DNA of 64,000 nt, from assembly GCA_028285105.1 (NCBI GenBank), contig JANQQE010000011.1, forward strand, positions 248,001 to 312,000. The letters run 5' to 3'. Numbering within the stretch: position 1 is the first letter of the stretch; every line of letters starts with the position of its first letter. The notes below the pieces were generated by a model. It did no database searches. It saw only the letters and a list, made by a program, of their open reading frames with translations, and was not told the DNA's origin. This DNA is from Alphaproteobacteria bacterium (GTDB lineage Bacteria; Planctomycetota; Phycisphaerae; UBA1845). Below are positions 39,623-47,477 of the stretch, piece by piece. The position numbers and the translations under genes are program-made.

Positions 39623-40897
39623 ATGGCGGAAAGCCAGCTCAACGTACTCATCATCGGTGGTGGTGGCCGAGAACACGCCATCGCAATCGCCGTCTCAAAA
39701 AGCAATCGACTCGGCAAGCTTTACTGCGCTCCCGGGAACGCAGGTACTGCTGCCATCGCGACGAATCTCGAAGTCGATACCAGCGATCATGAAGCTGTCA
39801 TTGCATCCGTCAAGGCCAACCAAATCGACTTCACCATCGTCGGTCCGGAAGCCCCGCTCTGCGCCGGCATCGTTGATCGATTCAACGACGAAGGACTCTG
39901 CGCCTTCGGTCCGACCCAGGCAGCCGCCCGCCTCGAAGGCGACAAGGCCTTCGCCAAGAATCTCATGACCCAGGCGTTGGTCCCGACGGCTGAGGCCCGA
40001 ACGTTTGACAATCTGGACCGCGCGAAAGAATACATCGCCACGCGCGACACGCCGCAAGTTGTTAAGGCGGCTGGTTTGGCGGCGGGCAAGGGAGTGATCG
40101 TTTGCGAAGAGCCTTTCGAAGCATTACTCGCGGTCGAAGAAATCATGGGCAAGGGGAAATTCGGCGATGCGGGCAAGACGGTCATCGTTGAAGAGCGCCT
40201 CAAGGGTCCGGAGATTTCACTGCTGGCTTTGATCGACGACCGAACAATGTATGTTTTGGAAACCGCGCAAGATTACAAGCGGTTAAGCGACAACGACGAA
40301 GGACCGAACACCGGTGGCATGGGATCGGTCTCGCCCTCACCGCACGCGACGGACGAACTTCTCGTACAAGTGCAGCGCGACATCATCATCCCGACGCTCG
40401 ACGGACTTCGTCGCGAAGGCGCTGTGTATCGCGGAGTGCTTTATGTCGGATTGATGCTCACTGCGGCTGGGCCGAAAGTGCTGGAATTTAACTGTCGATT
40501 CGGAGACCCCGAGACCCAGGCGGTCCTTCCTCGACTCAAGAGCGATCTTCTCGAACTGCTTCATGCGTGCGCGACTGGCCGCCTTGAAGAAACTGAAATT
40601 GAGTGGGACCAGCGGTCAGCGGTCTGCGTCGTCATGGCCTCGGGAGGGTATCCAAGCAAATACTCGATTGGCAAACCGATCGAAGGGTTGAATTCTGCCT
40701 TTAGTGACACGGTAGCGGTTTACCACGCGGGGACTCAATCGCATCCACCCGTCACCCGCACATCCGGCGGGCGGGTCTTGAGTGTCACCGCCCTGGGCGA
40801 GAACGCTTCAGCAGCACAAAGCAAAGCGTATGAAGCCATTGGCAAGATCAAGTTTGACGGCGCGACCTATCGCTCAGATATAGCAGCCAACATGTAA
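39623..40897 (+). CDS. purD: Phosphoribosylamine-glycine ligase
   Basis: A 424-residue ATP-grasp enzyme of purine synthesis that joins glycine to phosphoribosylamine. AGGAGG lies upstream of the ATG; a GTG one codon earlier is possible. Landmarks are LIIGGGGREHAIA, IVGPEAPLCAGIVDRF, GDKAFAKNLM, QVVKAAGLAAGKGVIVC, DNDEGPNTGGMGSVSP and LEFNCRFGDPETQAVLP. Domain order and length match the standard monofunctional enzyme. Its stop lies five bases from the stop of the convergent aldolase gene at the end of the BMC operon, with no terminator between them. Confidence 0.97.
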   Translation: MAESQLNVLIIGGGGREHAIAIAVSKSNRLGKLYCAPGNAGTAAIATNLEVDTSDHEAVIASVKANQIDFTIVGPEAPLCAGIVDRFNDEGLCAFGPTQAAARLEGDKAFAKNLMTQALVPTAEARTFDNLDRAKEYIATRDTPQVVKAAGLAAGKGVIVCEEPFEALLAVEEIMGKGKFGDAGKTVIVEERLKGPEISLLALIDDRTMYVLETAQDYKRLSDNDEGPNTGGMGSVSPSPHATDELLVQVQRDIIIPTLDGLRREGAVYRGVLYVGLMLTAAGPKVLEFNCRFGDPETQAVLPRLKSDLLELLHACATGRLEETEIEWDQRSAVCVVMASGGYPSKYSIGKPIEGLNSAFSDTVAVYHAGTQSHPPVTRTSGGRVLSVTALGENASAAQSKAYEAIGKIKFDGATYRSDIAANM

Positions 40898-40902
40898 CAC
40901 GA

Positions 40903-41658
40903 TCAGTGTCGGTTCGTTCTGCACGCACGAAGCACATCGTCCGCCGCACCAATTCCCAAATCCTCGCGAAGTTTTGCTAGCTTCTGAATCTCTGTGCCTG
41001 ACAGCCGTTTCGGACCGCCCAACTGATGGGCAGCCAACAGGACTTCGGCTGTATGTTCGAGTTTTTCGAGTTTGTGGTAAGCCGAAGTCAGCGTTTCTCC
41101 TACCGTCACACTGCCGTGTCGTTGCAGCATGATCGCATCATGTTCGGCGATCAGTTCGCGTGCGACAGTGGCCCCCTCATCGGTTGCCGGTGTGCCATAA
41201 TCGGTCGTGGGAATGCGTCCCAACGTCGCAACGACTTCCGGAACGATGCACGGATCAAGCGGGACACCTGCAAACGTAAAGGCATTGGCGATGGGCGGAT
41301 GGGCATGGATGACAGCCCGGACATCCGAGCGCTCTTCGTAAACCATCAAGTGAAGTCGAAACTCGGACGACTTATTGAGATCGCCGCAAAGTTCCCGCCC
41401 GTCACAGTCGATCATCACGATGTCCTGTGGACGCAGGCTGCCAAGTGCAACACCGCTTGGCGTAATCAGAATGCGACCGGTTCGTTGTTGGCCTAGTCCG
41501 ATGCGGACGCTGATGTTGCCATCGCTGGCCGCAACGAGGCGACGCTCGTCGATGCGCTTTGCAATCGCCACCATCTCGCGTCGTAGTCGCCATTCCATAG
41601 GTTTGAAAATGATTCCTGAGACCTTGGCGTCATGACGACGAATCGATGCTAACTTCAT
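40903..41658 (-). CDS. Class II aldolase (fuculose/rhamnulose-1-phosphate aldolase-like), last gene of BMC operon
   Basis: A 251-residue zinc aldolase expected to split a deoxy-ketose-1-phosphate into dihydroxyacetone phosphate and lactaldehyde. Family residues are ASDGNISVR, PSGV, the catalytic glutamate in SSEFRLH (Glu99) and zinc ligands in HAHPP (His118, His120) and LQRHGSV (His181). The ATG at 41658 overlaps the upstream pentamer gene by 29 bases; an alternative ATG lies at 41598. In planctomycete BMCs this enzyme class feeds lactaldehyde to the shell. A C-terminal helix starting LSGTEIQKLAKL (219 on) resembles the encapsulation helices of the other two enzymes, though class II aldolases often end this way. 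Confidence 0.88.
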   Translation of the reverse strand: MKLASIRRHDAKVSGIIFKPMEWRLRREMVAIAKRIDERRLVAASDGNISVRIGLGQQRTGRILITPSGVALGSLRPQDIVMIDCDGRELCGDLNKSSEFRLHLMVYEERSDVRAVIHAHPPIANAFTFAGVPLDPCIVPEVVATLGRIPTTDYGTPATDEGATVARELIAEHDAIMLQRHGSVTVGETLTSAYHKLEKLEHTAEVLLAAHQLGGPKRLSGTEIQKLAKLREDLGIGAADDVLRACRTNRH

Positions 41659-41908
41659 CGATGATCCCGACGATCACCGATCGAACCGGACCGTTGCTGT
41701 CTTGAAGGATTTGCCGGGCGCCGTTGCCTTCATCGACAATCAACACCGCGTCGCCCACGCCAGCTTCAACCGTAGCAACCGCGATGATGTAATCGTCGTT
41801 TCGCTTTCCGTACTCGTCGGTTTTTTCGACGATGAGCATGCGTCTGCCGTCGTAGAACGGATGGTTCACCGTCGAAATGATTTCGCCCGAGACGACACCC
41901 GTGATCAT
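41630..41908 (-). CDS. BMC pentameric vertex protein (EutN/CcmL family)
   Basis: A 92-residue BMC-P protein that caps shell vertices. It opens MITGVVSGEIISTVNHP and has IVEKTDEYG, the core VEAGVGDAVLIVDEGNGARQIL and the ending VRSVIVGIIDEVSID, typical of the family. It overlaps the preceding BMC-P gene by four bases and the aldolase gene by 29, so all three are translated from one message. It is one of three divergent BMC-P paralogs in the operon. Confidence 0.93.
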   Translation of the reverse strand: MITGVVSGEIISTVNHPFYDGRRMLIVEKTDEYGKRNDDYIIAVATVEAGVGDAVLIVDEGNGARQILQDSNGPVRSVIVGIIDEVSIDSSS

Positions 41909-42183
41909 CGCGACGCCTCCTGATGCACGTCGTCGACAATGCCGATGATCGTGTGATCGATCGGGACGAACGTTTCGCGGAGGGCCATCGCTGCCTCGCG
42001 ACCGCCTTCGTAGTAGATCATTTCACCCGGACCGGCCATATTGGTGGAATCGGCGCAAACCAGCGGCTCGCCGCACTCGTCGCCCTTTGGCGAGAGCGGT
42101 TGTATCAGCAGGTACGGGACGCCGTCGAGACCTTCACAGACCTCGGTAGCCACCACCGTTCCAATGACACGTCCGAGCAGCAT
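41905..42183 (-). CDS. BMC pentameric vertex protein (EutN/CcmL family)
   Basis: A 92-residue BMC-P paralog: MLLGRVIGTVVATEVCEGLDG, a central NMAGPGEMIYYEGGREAAMAL and the end DHTIIGIVDDVH. It starts 21 bases after the second tandem BMC-domain gene and overlaps the next pentamer gene by four bases. Sequence divergence from the other two copies suggests different positions or partners in the shell rather than simple dosage. Confidence 0.93.
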   Translation of the reverse strand: MLLGRVIGTVVATEVCEGLDGVPYLLIQPLSPKGDECGEPLVCADSTNMAGPGEMIYYEGGREAAMALRETFVPIDHTIIGIVDDVHQEASR

Positions 42184-42204
42184 GCTTACATTCGCTCCTG
42201 CGAT

Positions 42205-42789
42205 CTATCGTTTTTCGCCGTCGAATCGCGACGTATCCGCAAGTCGGTCAGCCAGTGCGTCGTCGATTCGCGAAACGATCGATTCACACAATTGCACATC
42301 TCTGCCAGCAAGTGATTCACGGGCAATTTGCGAAGCGGCTTCTGCATCTGAACGCCGCCCGACAAAACGGGCGAGCCCCTTTCCGCCCAATCCGTCGCCC
42401 AAACGCAATTCCATCAGCGAGACGTCAGCCCCCTTTGCCACCGCATCGGAAGCACGAACGATCGCCGTCACGTTCGACGTCTCCAGCGTCAGCATCGCAT
42501 CAGAGGCCTTCGCCAATCTTTCACCACCGATCGCATTGACCACATCGGCATGTGCGTCCGGCAGAAAGACATCGTCCAGAATCTGCGGCGTTCCCGTGCG
42601 AATGCCGGCGTTGTATGCAAGTTCGACTTCCGCCGTGCCTCCGCCGATAAGAATCAGAAATCGCCCGGGCTGAATCGTGCCGACGCGAAGAATCTGCACC
42701 GAAGCTTCCTTGACCATCGCGTCCGCAGCAAACGTGCCAGCCGCGATGCTCGAAAGCTCTATCATGGAGATCGCCGGCAAGTCACTCAT
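42205..42789 (-). CDS. BMC trimeric shell protein with tandem BMC domains
   Basis: A 194-residue BMC-T protein made of two BMC folds. The first covers about 5-90 (AISMIELSSIAAGTFAADAM, VGTIQPGRFLILIGGG). The second covers about 100-185 (DVSLMELRLGDGLGGKG, VGRRSDAEAASQIA). Trimers of such proteins form pseudohexagonal tiles, often with larger or gated pores for cofactors. The ATG overlaps the aldehyde dehydrogenase stop by four bases. It differs strongly from the other tandem protein at 45056, so the shell has two kinds of trimer. Confidence 0.88.
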   Translation of the reverse strand: MSDLPAISMIELSSIAAGTFAADAMVKEASVQILRVGTIQPGRFLILIGGGTAEVELAYNAGIRTGTPQILDDVFLPDAHADVVNAIGGERLAKASDAMLTLETSNVTAIVRASDAVAKGADVSLMELRLGDGLGGKGLARFVGRRSDAEAASQIARESLAGRDVQLCESIVSRIDDALADRLADTSRFDGEKR

Positions 42790-44237
42790 ACGATTCTAAA
42801 GTGATCCACAAGCACGCAACGACGCAACCGCGAGAATGTCCGCGGATCGGTCATCCCTTCGCCCGTCGGGCTGGCGATCGAAAACGACGTATACCCTTCA
42901 CCGCCTTCGCCAAGGCCGCTGTAGCACGGACCGTTCTTGACGAAAATGCTGCAATTGATCAGGCGAGCCATCCTTGCAAGATTGTCGATGTTCCTCGAGT
43001 GCATTACGGCTGTGTGTCGCCTGCCGCCTTCCGCTTCGACAGCAAGGTCGATCGCTTCATCGGCGTTGGATACTCTGGCGACCGGCATGATCGGCATCAT
43101 CTGCTCCGTCCAGATCAGCGGATGGTTGACGCCCACATCGATCACACCAAGACGCAGGTCGGTCGGCACGTTCATACCGATCTGCTGCAAGATCACACCA
43201 GCATTCTTGCCAATGAGATCGCGGTTGATGCTCGCAGCTTTTCGCGGACCATTGGTCTTGGTGAAGATCAGGTTTTCGAGTTGCTTGGTTTGTGACTGCG
43301 TAAGGATGACCGCACCATTGGCCGCCATCGAATTGAGCAACCGATCGGCCACCGACGACACGACGAACGTTTCCTTCTCGTCGGTGCAGATGACGTTGTT
43401 GTCGAACGATGCCCCAAGGACGATATCGCGGCCGGCTTGATTCAGGTCGGCAGTCTCGTCAACGACGATGGGCGGGTTGCCTGGACCTGCACAGATCGCC
43501 CGTTTGCCACTTTTCATCGCAACTTGAACCACGCCTGCCCCACCGGTGACCACCAATAACCGAATGCCGGGATGCACCATCAATGCTTGAGCCGTCTCGA
43601 CCGTCGGATGGGCCAGGGTCACCGCAAGGTTCGGCGGTCCACCGGCTTCGATGATGGCGCGATTCAAGAGATCGATGCACTTGATCGAACAATTCTTGGC
43701 GTTGGGATGCACGTTGAATACGACAGCATTTCCAGCCGCCAGCATACCGATCGTGTTGCAGATGATCGTTGATGTCGGATTGGTCGTCGGCGTGATCGAA
43801 CCGATGACGCCAAACGGCGCTCGCTCGAATAGCGACAGACCCCGATCGCCTGATTGTGCCTCAGCGCAAAGCACTTCCGTACCCGGCGTTTTGTTCGTCA
43901 CGAGACGATTCTTAATCACCTTATCTTCGTATCGCCCCAAACCCGTTTCGCGATGGGCTTCGTCGGCAAGCATCTCCGCCGCATCGAGCATGTGCTTGCG
44001 AATGTTGGCGATGATCTCGTTTCGTTTGGTCAGCGTAAGCGCGTCGAATGCCCTGAACGCAGCCCCCGCCGCGCTGACGGCTGAATCCAGTTCGGCAAAG
44101 ACGCCAATCACTTCGCGACCGAATTGATCCGATGGAGGCAATGGCTCAGAAGCACTTTTGGACATCGCACCCGACCCCAACCGTGCCAGCACGGATTGAG
44201 CGATGCGGTCGATTTGTTGTTGGGAAAGTTGACTCAC
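42786..44237 (-). CDS. CoA-acylating aldehyde dehydrogenase with N-terminal encapsulation peptide
   Basis: A 483-residue BMC core enzyme of the PduP/EutE type that turns an aldehyde plus CoA and NAD+ into acyl-CoA. A GTG start at 44237 has an AGG-containing ribosome site. The N-terminal helix (LSQQQIDRIAQSVLARLGSG, 4-23) is followed by a Ser/Pro-rich linker, as in known encapsulation peptides. The catalytic domain has FGVIGSITPTTNPTSTIICN, the glycine-rich TGGAGVVQVAM, and the nucleophile Cys284 in ASFDNNVICTDEKE. The expected substrates are acetaldehyde from the DeoC domain and lactaldehyde from the aldolase. Confidence 0.95.
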   Translation of the reverse strand: MSQLSQQQIDRIAQSVLARLGSGAMSKSASEPLPPSDQFGREVIGVFAELDSAVSAAGAAFRAFDALTLTKRNEIIANIRKHMLDAAEMLADEAHRETGLGRYEDKVIKNRLVTNKTPGTEVLCAEAQSGDRGLSLFERAPFGVIGSITPTTNPTSTIICNTIGMLAAGNAVVFNVHPNAKNCSIKCIDLLNRAIIEAGGPPNLAVTLAHPTVETAQALMVHPGIRLLVVTGGAGVVQVAMKSGKRAICAGPGNPPIVVDETADLNQAGRDIVLGASFDNNVICTDEKETFVVSSVADRLLNSMAANGAVILTQSQTKQLENLIFTKTNGPRKAASINRDLIGKNAGVILQQIGMNVPTDLRLGVIDVGVNHPLIWTEQMMPIMPVARVSNADEAIDLAVEAEGGRRHTAVMHSRNIDNLARMARLINCSIFVKNGPCYSGLGEGGEGYTSFSIASPTGEGMTDPRTFSRLRRCVLVDHFRIV

Positions 44238-44289
44238 GTTCGCCTGCTTTCCGAATGATCCGAGCCGAACGGCCCGAACGATTCACGAC

Positions 44290-44598
44290 TTACTTGTACG
44301 GTGGGGATTCGTCTTTTTTGTACTTGTACGTACCTTCGACTTCCCACTGATCGACGATGGCCATAATGACCGCGTCGCACGGACGATCGCGCGTCACCGC
44401 GGTCTGCCGCGCGGAACTGCCGGTGGCGTACATCACCATCTCGCCCACGCCAGCCCCCACCGCATCGACCGCGACAACGAGTCCGGAATTTTCCTGTCCA
44501 TCGATGTCGACCGGTTTGCACACCATCATGCGCAAACCTTCGAGCGATGCTTCTTTCTGCGTGGCGACAACCGTGCCAACGACTTTGGCAAGGACCAT
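44290..44598 (-). CDS. BMC pentameric vertex protein (EutN/CcmL family)
   Basis: A 102-residue BMC-P protein. The ATG at 44598 has GGAG eight bases upstream and gives the standard family N-terminus MVLAKVVGTVVATQKEASL. It has VDAVGAGVGEMVMYATGSSAR in the core and IMAIVDQWEVEG at the end, followed by an unusual Lys-rich tail (YKYKKDESPPYK) absent from the other two copies. It sits between the hexamer and aldehyde dehydrogenase genes. Confidence 0.93.
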   Translation of the reverse strand: MVLAKVVGTVVATQKEASLEGLRMMVCKPVDIDGQENSGLVVAVDAVGAGVGEMVMYATGSSARQTAVTRDRPCDAVIMAIVDQWEVEGTYKYKKDESPPYK

Positions 44599-44683
44599 TT
44601 CACGGGCTCCAATGCAAAAATGCCACAACCGCAGGGCGCAACCCTAGCACAAAACGCCCCAACACGTCGCGATTCAGTTTGAC

Positions 44684-44980
44684 TTAGCCCTTCTTGCCTT
44701 TTTCGGCGCGACCGAGCGGAATGACGCTGTCCACATTGGTGTGCGGACGGGCGATCACATGCACCGCCACCACTTCACCGACGCGCGAGGCAGCCGCTTG
44801 GCCTGCGTCACATGCAGCTTTGACCGCAGCGACGTCACCACGCACGACAGCACTGACATAACCGCCACCGGTCTTTTCATAAGTGACCAACTCGACCTTT
44901 GCCGCTTTGACCATCGCGTCGGCGGCTTCCACCACCGTCGGAAAACTGCGACATTCAATCATACCCAAGGCATCTGCCAT
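44684..44980 (-). CDS. BMC hexameric shell protein
   Basis: A 98-residue single-domain BMC-H protein, the main tile of the shell. A strong AAAGGAGG precedes the ATG, fitting high expression. The sequence starts [20 protein letters not shown], has [20 protein letters not shown] with the pore region, and ends in [19 protein letters not shown] plus a Lys/Gly tail. It is the only hexamer gene in the operon. Canonical planctomycete BMC loci, as I recall them, carry two. Confidence 0.95.
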   Translation of the reverse strand: MADALGMIECRSFPTVVEAADAMVKAAKVELVTYEKTGGGYVSAVVRGDVAAVKAACDAGQAAASRVGEVVAVHVIARPHTNVDSVIPLGRAEKGKKG

Positions 44981-45055
44981 AATGATGAACCTCCTTTGAA
45001 GCTCTTGTCGAATCCGCCAGCAGTTTCGCCAACGAACCGTTTGATCTCTAATCGT

Positions 45056-45685
45056 TTATTTGGATTTGTCTTTACCGGTCACGCCCTCGATTGCTGCCAG
45101 GGCGGCTTGATAACCGACTTCGATGTCTCGTTCTTCTCCGCCAAGGTATAATCTCCCGAAGCTTCCGAATACGCGCACTTCCAACACGTTGATGTTGGCA
45201 GCCTTTTCGGCTTCGTTGGCCGCCAGCGCTGCGTACCCAGCCGGTTCGACTTCCATCACATAAAGCGTCTGCCCGGCGATGATCATGTTGCCATGACGCA
45301 TGCGGTTGACCAACTGCGTCTGATGATCGTCCACCCGACGAATGACCTGACTCGACGCGATGCGCGGTTTGATGCGATCGTCCTCGGTCAGTTCCAAAGA
45401 TTCAAGAATCGAAGCCCCGGCCTGTCGCACATCGGCTTGAGAATCGGAATGGATTTCGAGCATGCCATACAATCGCTCAACAATCTGCATACCCGGTTTG
45501 ACGTTCGTGCTCTTAAGCGCGATATCGGTGACGCGGTTGATTTCGATTCCTGGCGAGATTTCGATGTAGAGGCTGGCCATCCCTGCAACGGGAAGAAAGC
45601 CTTGCGCAACGGTTCCAAGAAAAGCAGCATATTGCGGTTGGATGCTATCGAGAAAACAATACGTTCGTAGATCGACACTTGCCAT
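45056..45685 (-). CDS. BMC tandem-domain shell protein (second type)
   Basis: A 209-residue protein built of two BMC-like halves. The first half has [18 protein letters not shown] and [10 protein letters not shown]. The second has [24 protein letters not shown] and [18 protein letters not shown], which ends like a classic BMC helix. The similarity to the other tandem protein is low. It lies 73 bases after the RpiB-DeoC gene and 75 before the hexamer gene. It is probably a pseudohexameric trimer. Confidence 0.82.
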   Translation of the reverse strand: MASVDLRTYCFLDSIQPQYAAFLGTVAQGFLPVAGMASLYIEISPGIEINRVTDIALKSTNVKPGMQIVERLYGMLEIHSDSQADVRQAGASILESLELTEDDRIKPRIASSQVIRRVDDHQTQLVNRMRHGNMIIAGQTLYVMEVEPAGYAALAANEAEKAANINVLEVRVFGSFGRLYLGGEERDIEVGYQAALAAIEGVTGKDKSK

Positions 45686-45758
45686 TTCATGTTTCCGATC
45701 AATTGTTTCTGGCGGACTTCAACACCGCCAAATTATGTGATTCTCGTACGATTGACCC

Positions 45759-47237
45759 TTAGTACTTTCCGTCACCGCCACCATTTGACGAAACCGTCAC
45801 ACCTTTTGCTTCCTGCACGATCCGGACACCGGCACTGACACCCAATCGCGTTGCTCCCGCACGAATCATTTGTGTGGCTTCATCGAGACTTCGAATACCA
45901 CCCGACGCCTTCACGCCCATCTTCGTTCCTTTAACCGATTCCGACATCAAAGCAACATCCTCAGCCGTCGCGCCCCCAGGACCGAATCCGGTCGAGGTCT
46001 TAACAAAATCGGCACGGGCACGTCGGGCAGCGATGCACGCCCGCGTCTTTTCTTCATTCGTCAAAAGAGCAGTCTCGAGAATCACTTTGCAGATCGCCCC
46101 ACCGTCCATGCACGCCTCGACAACGCAACGGATGTCGCGGTAAATCGCCTCATCGTCACCGCTCTTGAGCGCTCCGACGTTGATGACCATGTCGATTTCG
46201 CGAGCGCCTTCACGAATCGCCCGCCGCGCCTCCAACGCCTTGACCTCGGCGACATTCGCACCCAGCGGGAAACCCACCACAGTACAAACCTTGACCGCAC
46301 TCCCGCGCAAGATCGAGGCACTTCGTTTCACCTGGCACGGGTTCACACAAACCGAAGCGAACCCGAAATCCCTCGCTTCGTTACAGAGTGTCTCAATCTG
46401 TTCGTAAGTCGCATCCGGACGCAACAGGGTGTGATCGATATAACCGGCGATCTCCTTTGGTACGTCGCACCCATTTCCGCGACACACGATGCGATCCGCA
46501 CCCATTGCGACAAACTGACGAAGTTGTTCCGGATCGACCGGACCGCAAGGGCGACAAAATCCGCATTCCGGTCCAGTGCAGTCGCCACCCGAGGCAGTCG
46601 CCCCGGAACCCAGCATTGCTGCAATTCGGTCGGCAACCCGCTGAAGATCGGCTTCGGATAGATCAGTCAATTCATTCTCCAACTGCTGTTTGGTCGATAC
46701 CGAAACGTTTGAATCGATACAACCGCAGCCACCCATCGTGCCAGAATTTCCGCCACATTCACAGGCATGCGATGCGTCACCCCCGCTCCGCTCCACACCA
46801 TGCTCCAACGCATCGATCATCGCAACCCGGCGAAGGTGACGCTCTGCCGTGCATTGCGTGTCCAGAAAGACGTCAACGATCTGCTTGGCCAGCGCCGGAC
46901 CGATCAGCCCAGCCCCCAGTGTCATCAGATTTGCGTCGTTGTGCTCGCGACTGTTCCGAGCGCTGGACAGGTCGTAACATAGCGCCGCCCGAACACCGGG
47001 AACTTTGTTGGCCGCCATCGATGAACCGATGCCCGCACCGTCGATCATGACGCCCGCATCGGATTTTCCCGACGCGACATGCGTGGCAACTTCATTTGCA
47101 ATGACAGGGTAATCGCAGGCCTCTTGATTGAAGGTGCCACAATCGATCACGCCAATACCGCGGGCTGTCAGGTGTTCCGATAACAACTGCTTGAGTTGGA
47201 ACCCACCGTGGTCAGCCCCGATCGCAATCTTGCGCAT
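45759..47237 (-). CDS. RpiB-like isomerase/DeoC aldolase fusion, first gene of BMC operon
   Basis: A 492-residue fusion. Residues 1-145 are RpiB/LacAB-like ([33 protein letters not shown]). A linker holds clustered cysteines (159-173), the encapsulation-like helix [20 protein letters not shown] (193-212) and a CxxxxCxxCxxC motif (220-231). Residues 262-485 are deoxyribose-phosphate aldolase, with Schiff-base Lys413 (FVKTSTGFG), Lys443 (GVKASGGI) and [13 protein letters not shown]. DeoC splits 2-deoxyribose-5-phosphate into acetaldehyde and glyceraldehyde-3-phosphate. In the RpiB half the usual catalytic Cys66 is Asp. This pairing marks sugar-phosphate-utilising BMC loci. The upstream gene is divergent, so the promoter must lie between 47238 and 47477. 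Confidence 0.93.
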   Translation of the reverse strand: MRKIAIGADHGGFQLKQLLSEHLTARGIGVIDCGTFNQEACDYPVIANEVATHVASGKSDAGVMIDGAGIGSSMAANKVPGVRAALCYDLSSARNSREHNDANLMTLGAGLIGPALAKQIVDVFLDTQCTAERHLRRVAMIDALEHGVERSGGDASHACECGGNSGTMGGCGCIDSNVSVSTKQQLENELTDLSEADLQRVADRIAAMLGSGATASGGDCTGPECGFCRPCGPVDPEQLRQFVAMGADRIVCRGNGCDVPKEIAGYIDHTLLRPDATYEQIETLCNEARDFGFASVCVNPCQVKRSASILRGSAVKVCTVVGFPLGANVAEVKALEARRAIREGAREIDMVINVGALKSGDDEAIYRDIRCVVEACMDGGAICKVILETALLTNEEKTRACIAARRARADFVKTSTGFGPGGATAEDVALMSESVKGTKMGVKASGGIRSLDEATQMIRAGATRLGVSAGVRIVQEAKGVTVSSNGGGDGKY

Positions 47238-47477
47238 GAATGAATACCGTCTAAATCAAGATGAACAACGGACTGCGGGCCAAGCGACAATCCTTTATTG
47301 GACCACAAGGGCTGGGTGTGTCAAGACTTGAGCCATATTCGCCGCGTCCCCCGCAACTGCACAACTCACCCATCTTTCAAGTCGATATGGATTGTAGGTT
47401 ATAGACGCTCGTGGCGAATTCAATGCGCCATCGTCTTGCGAAGGAAATCCGGCTTTCAAAACTCGGGGGTTACTCCA

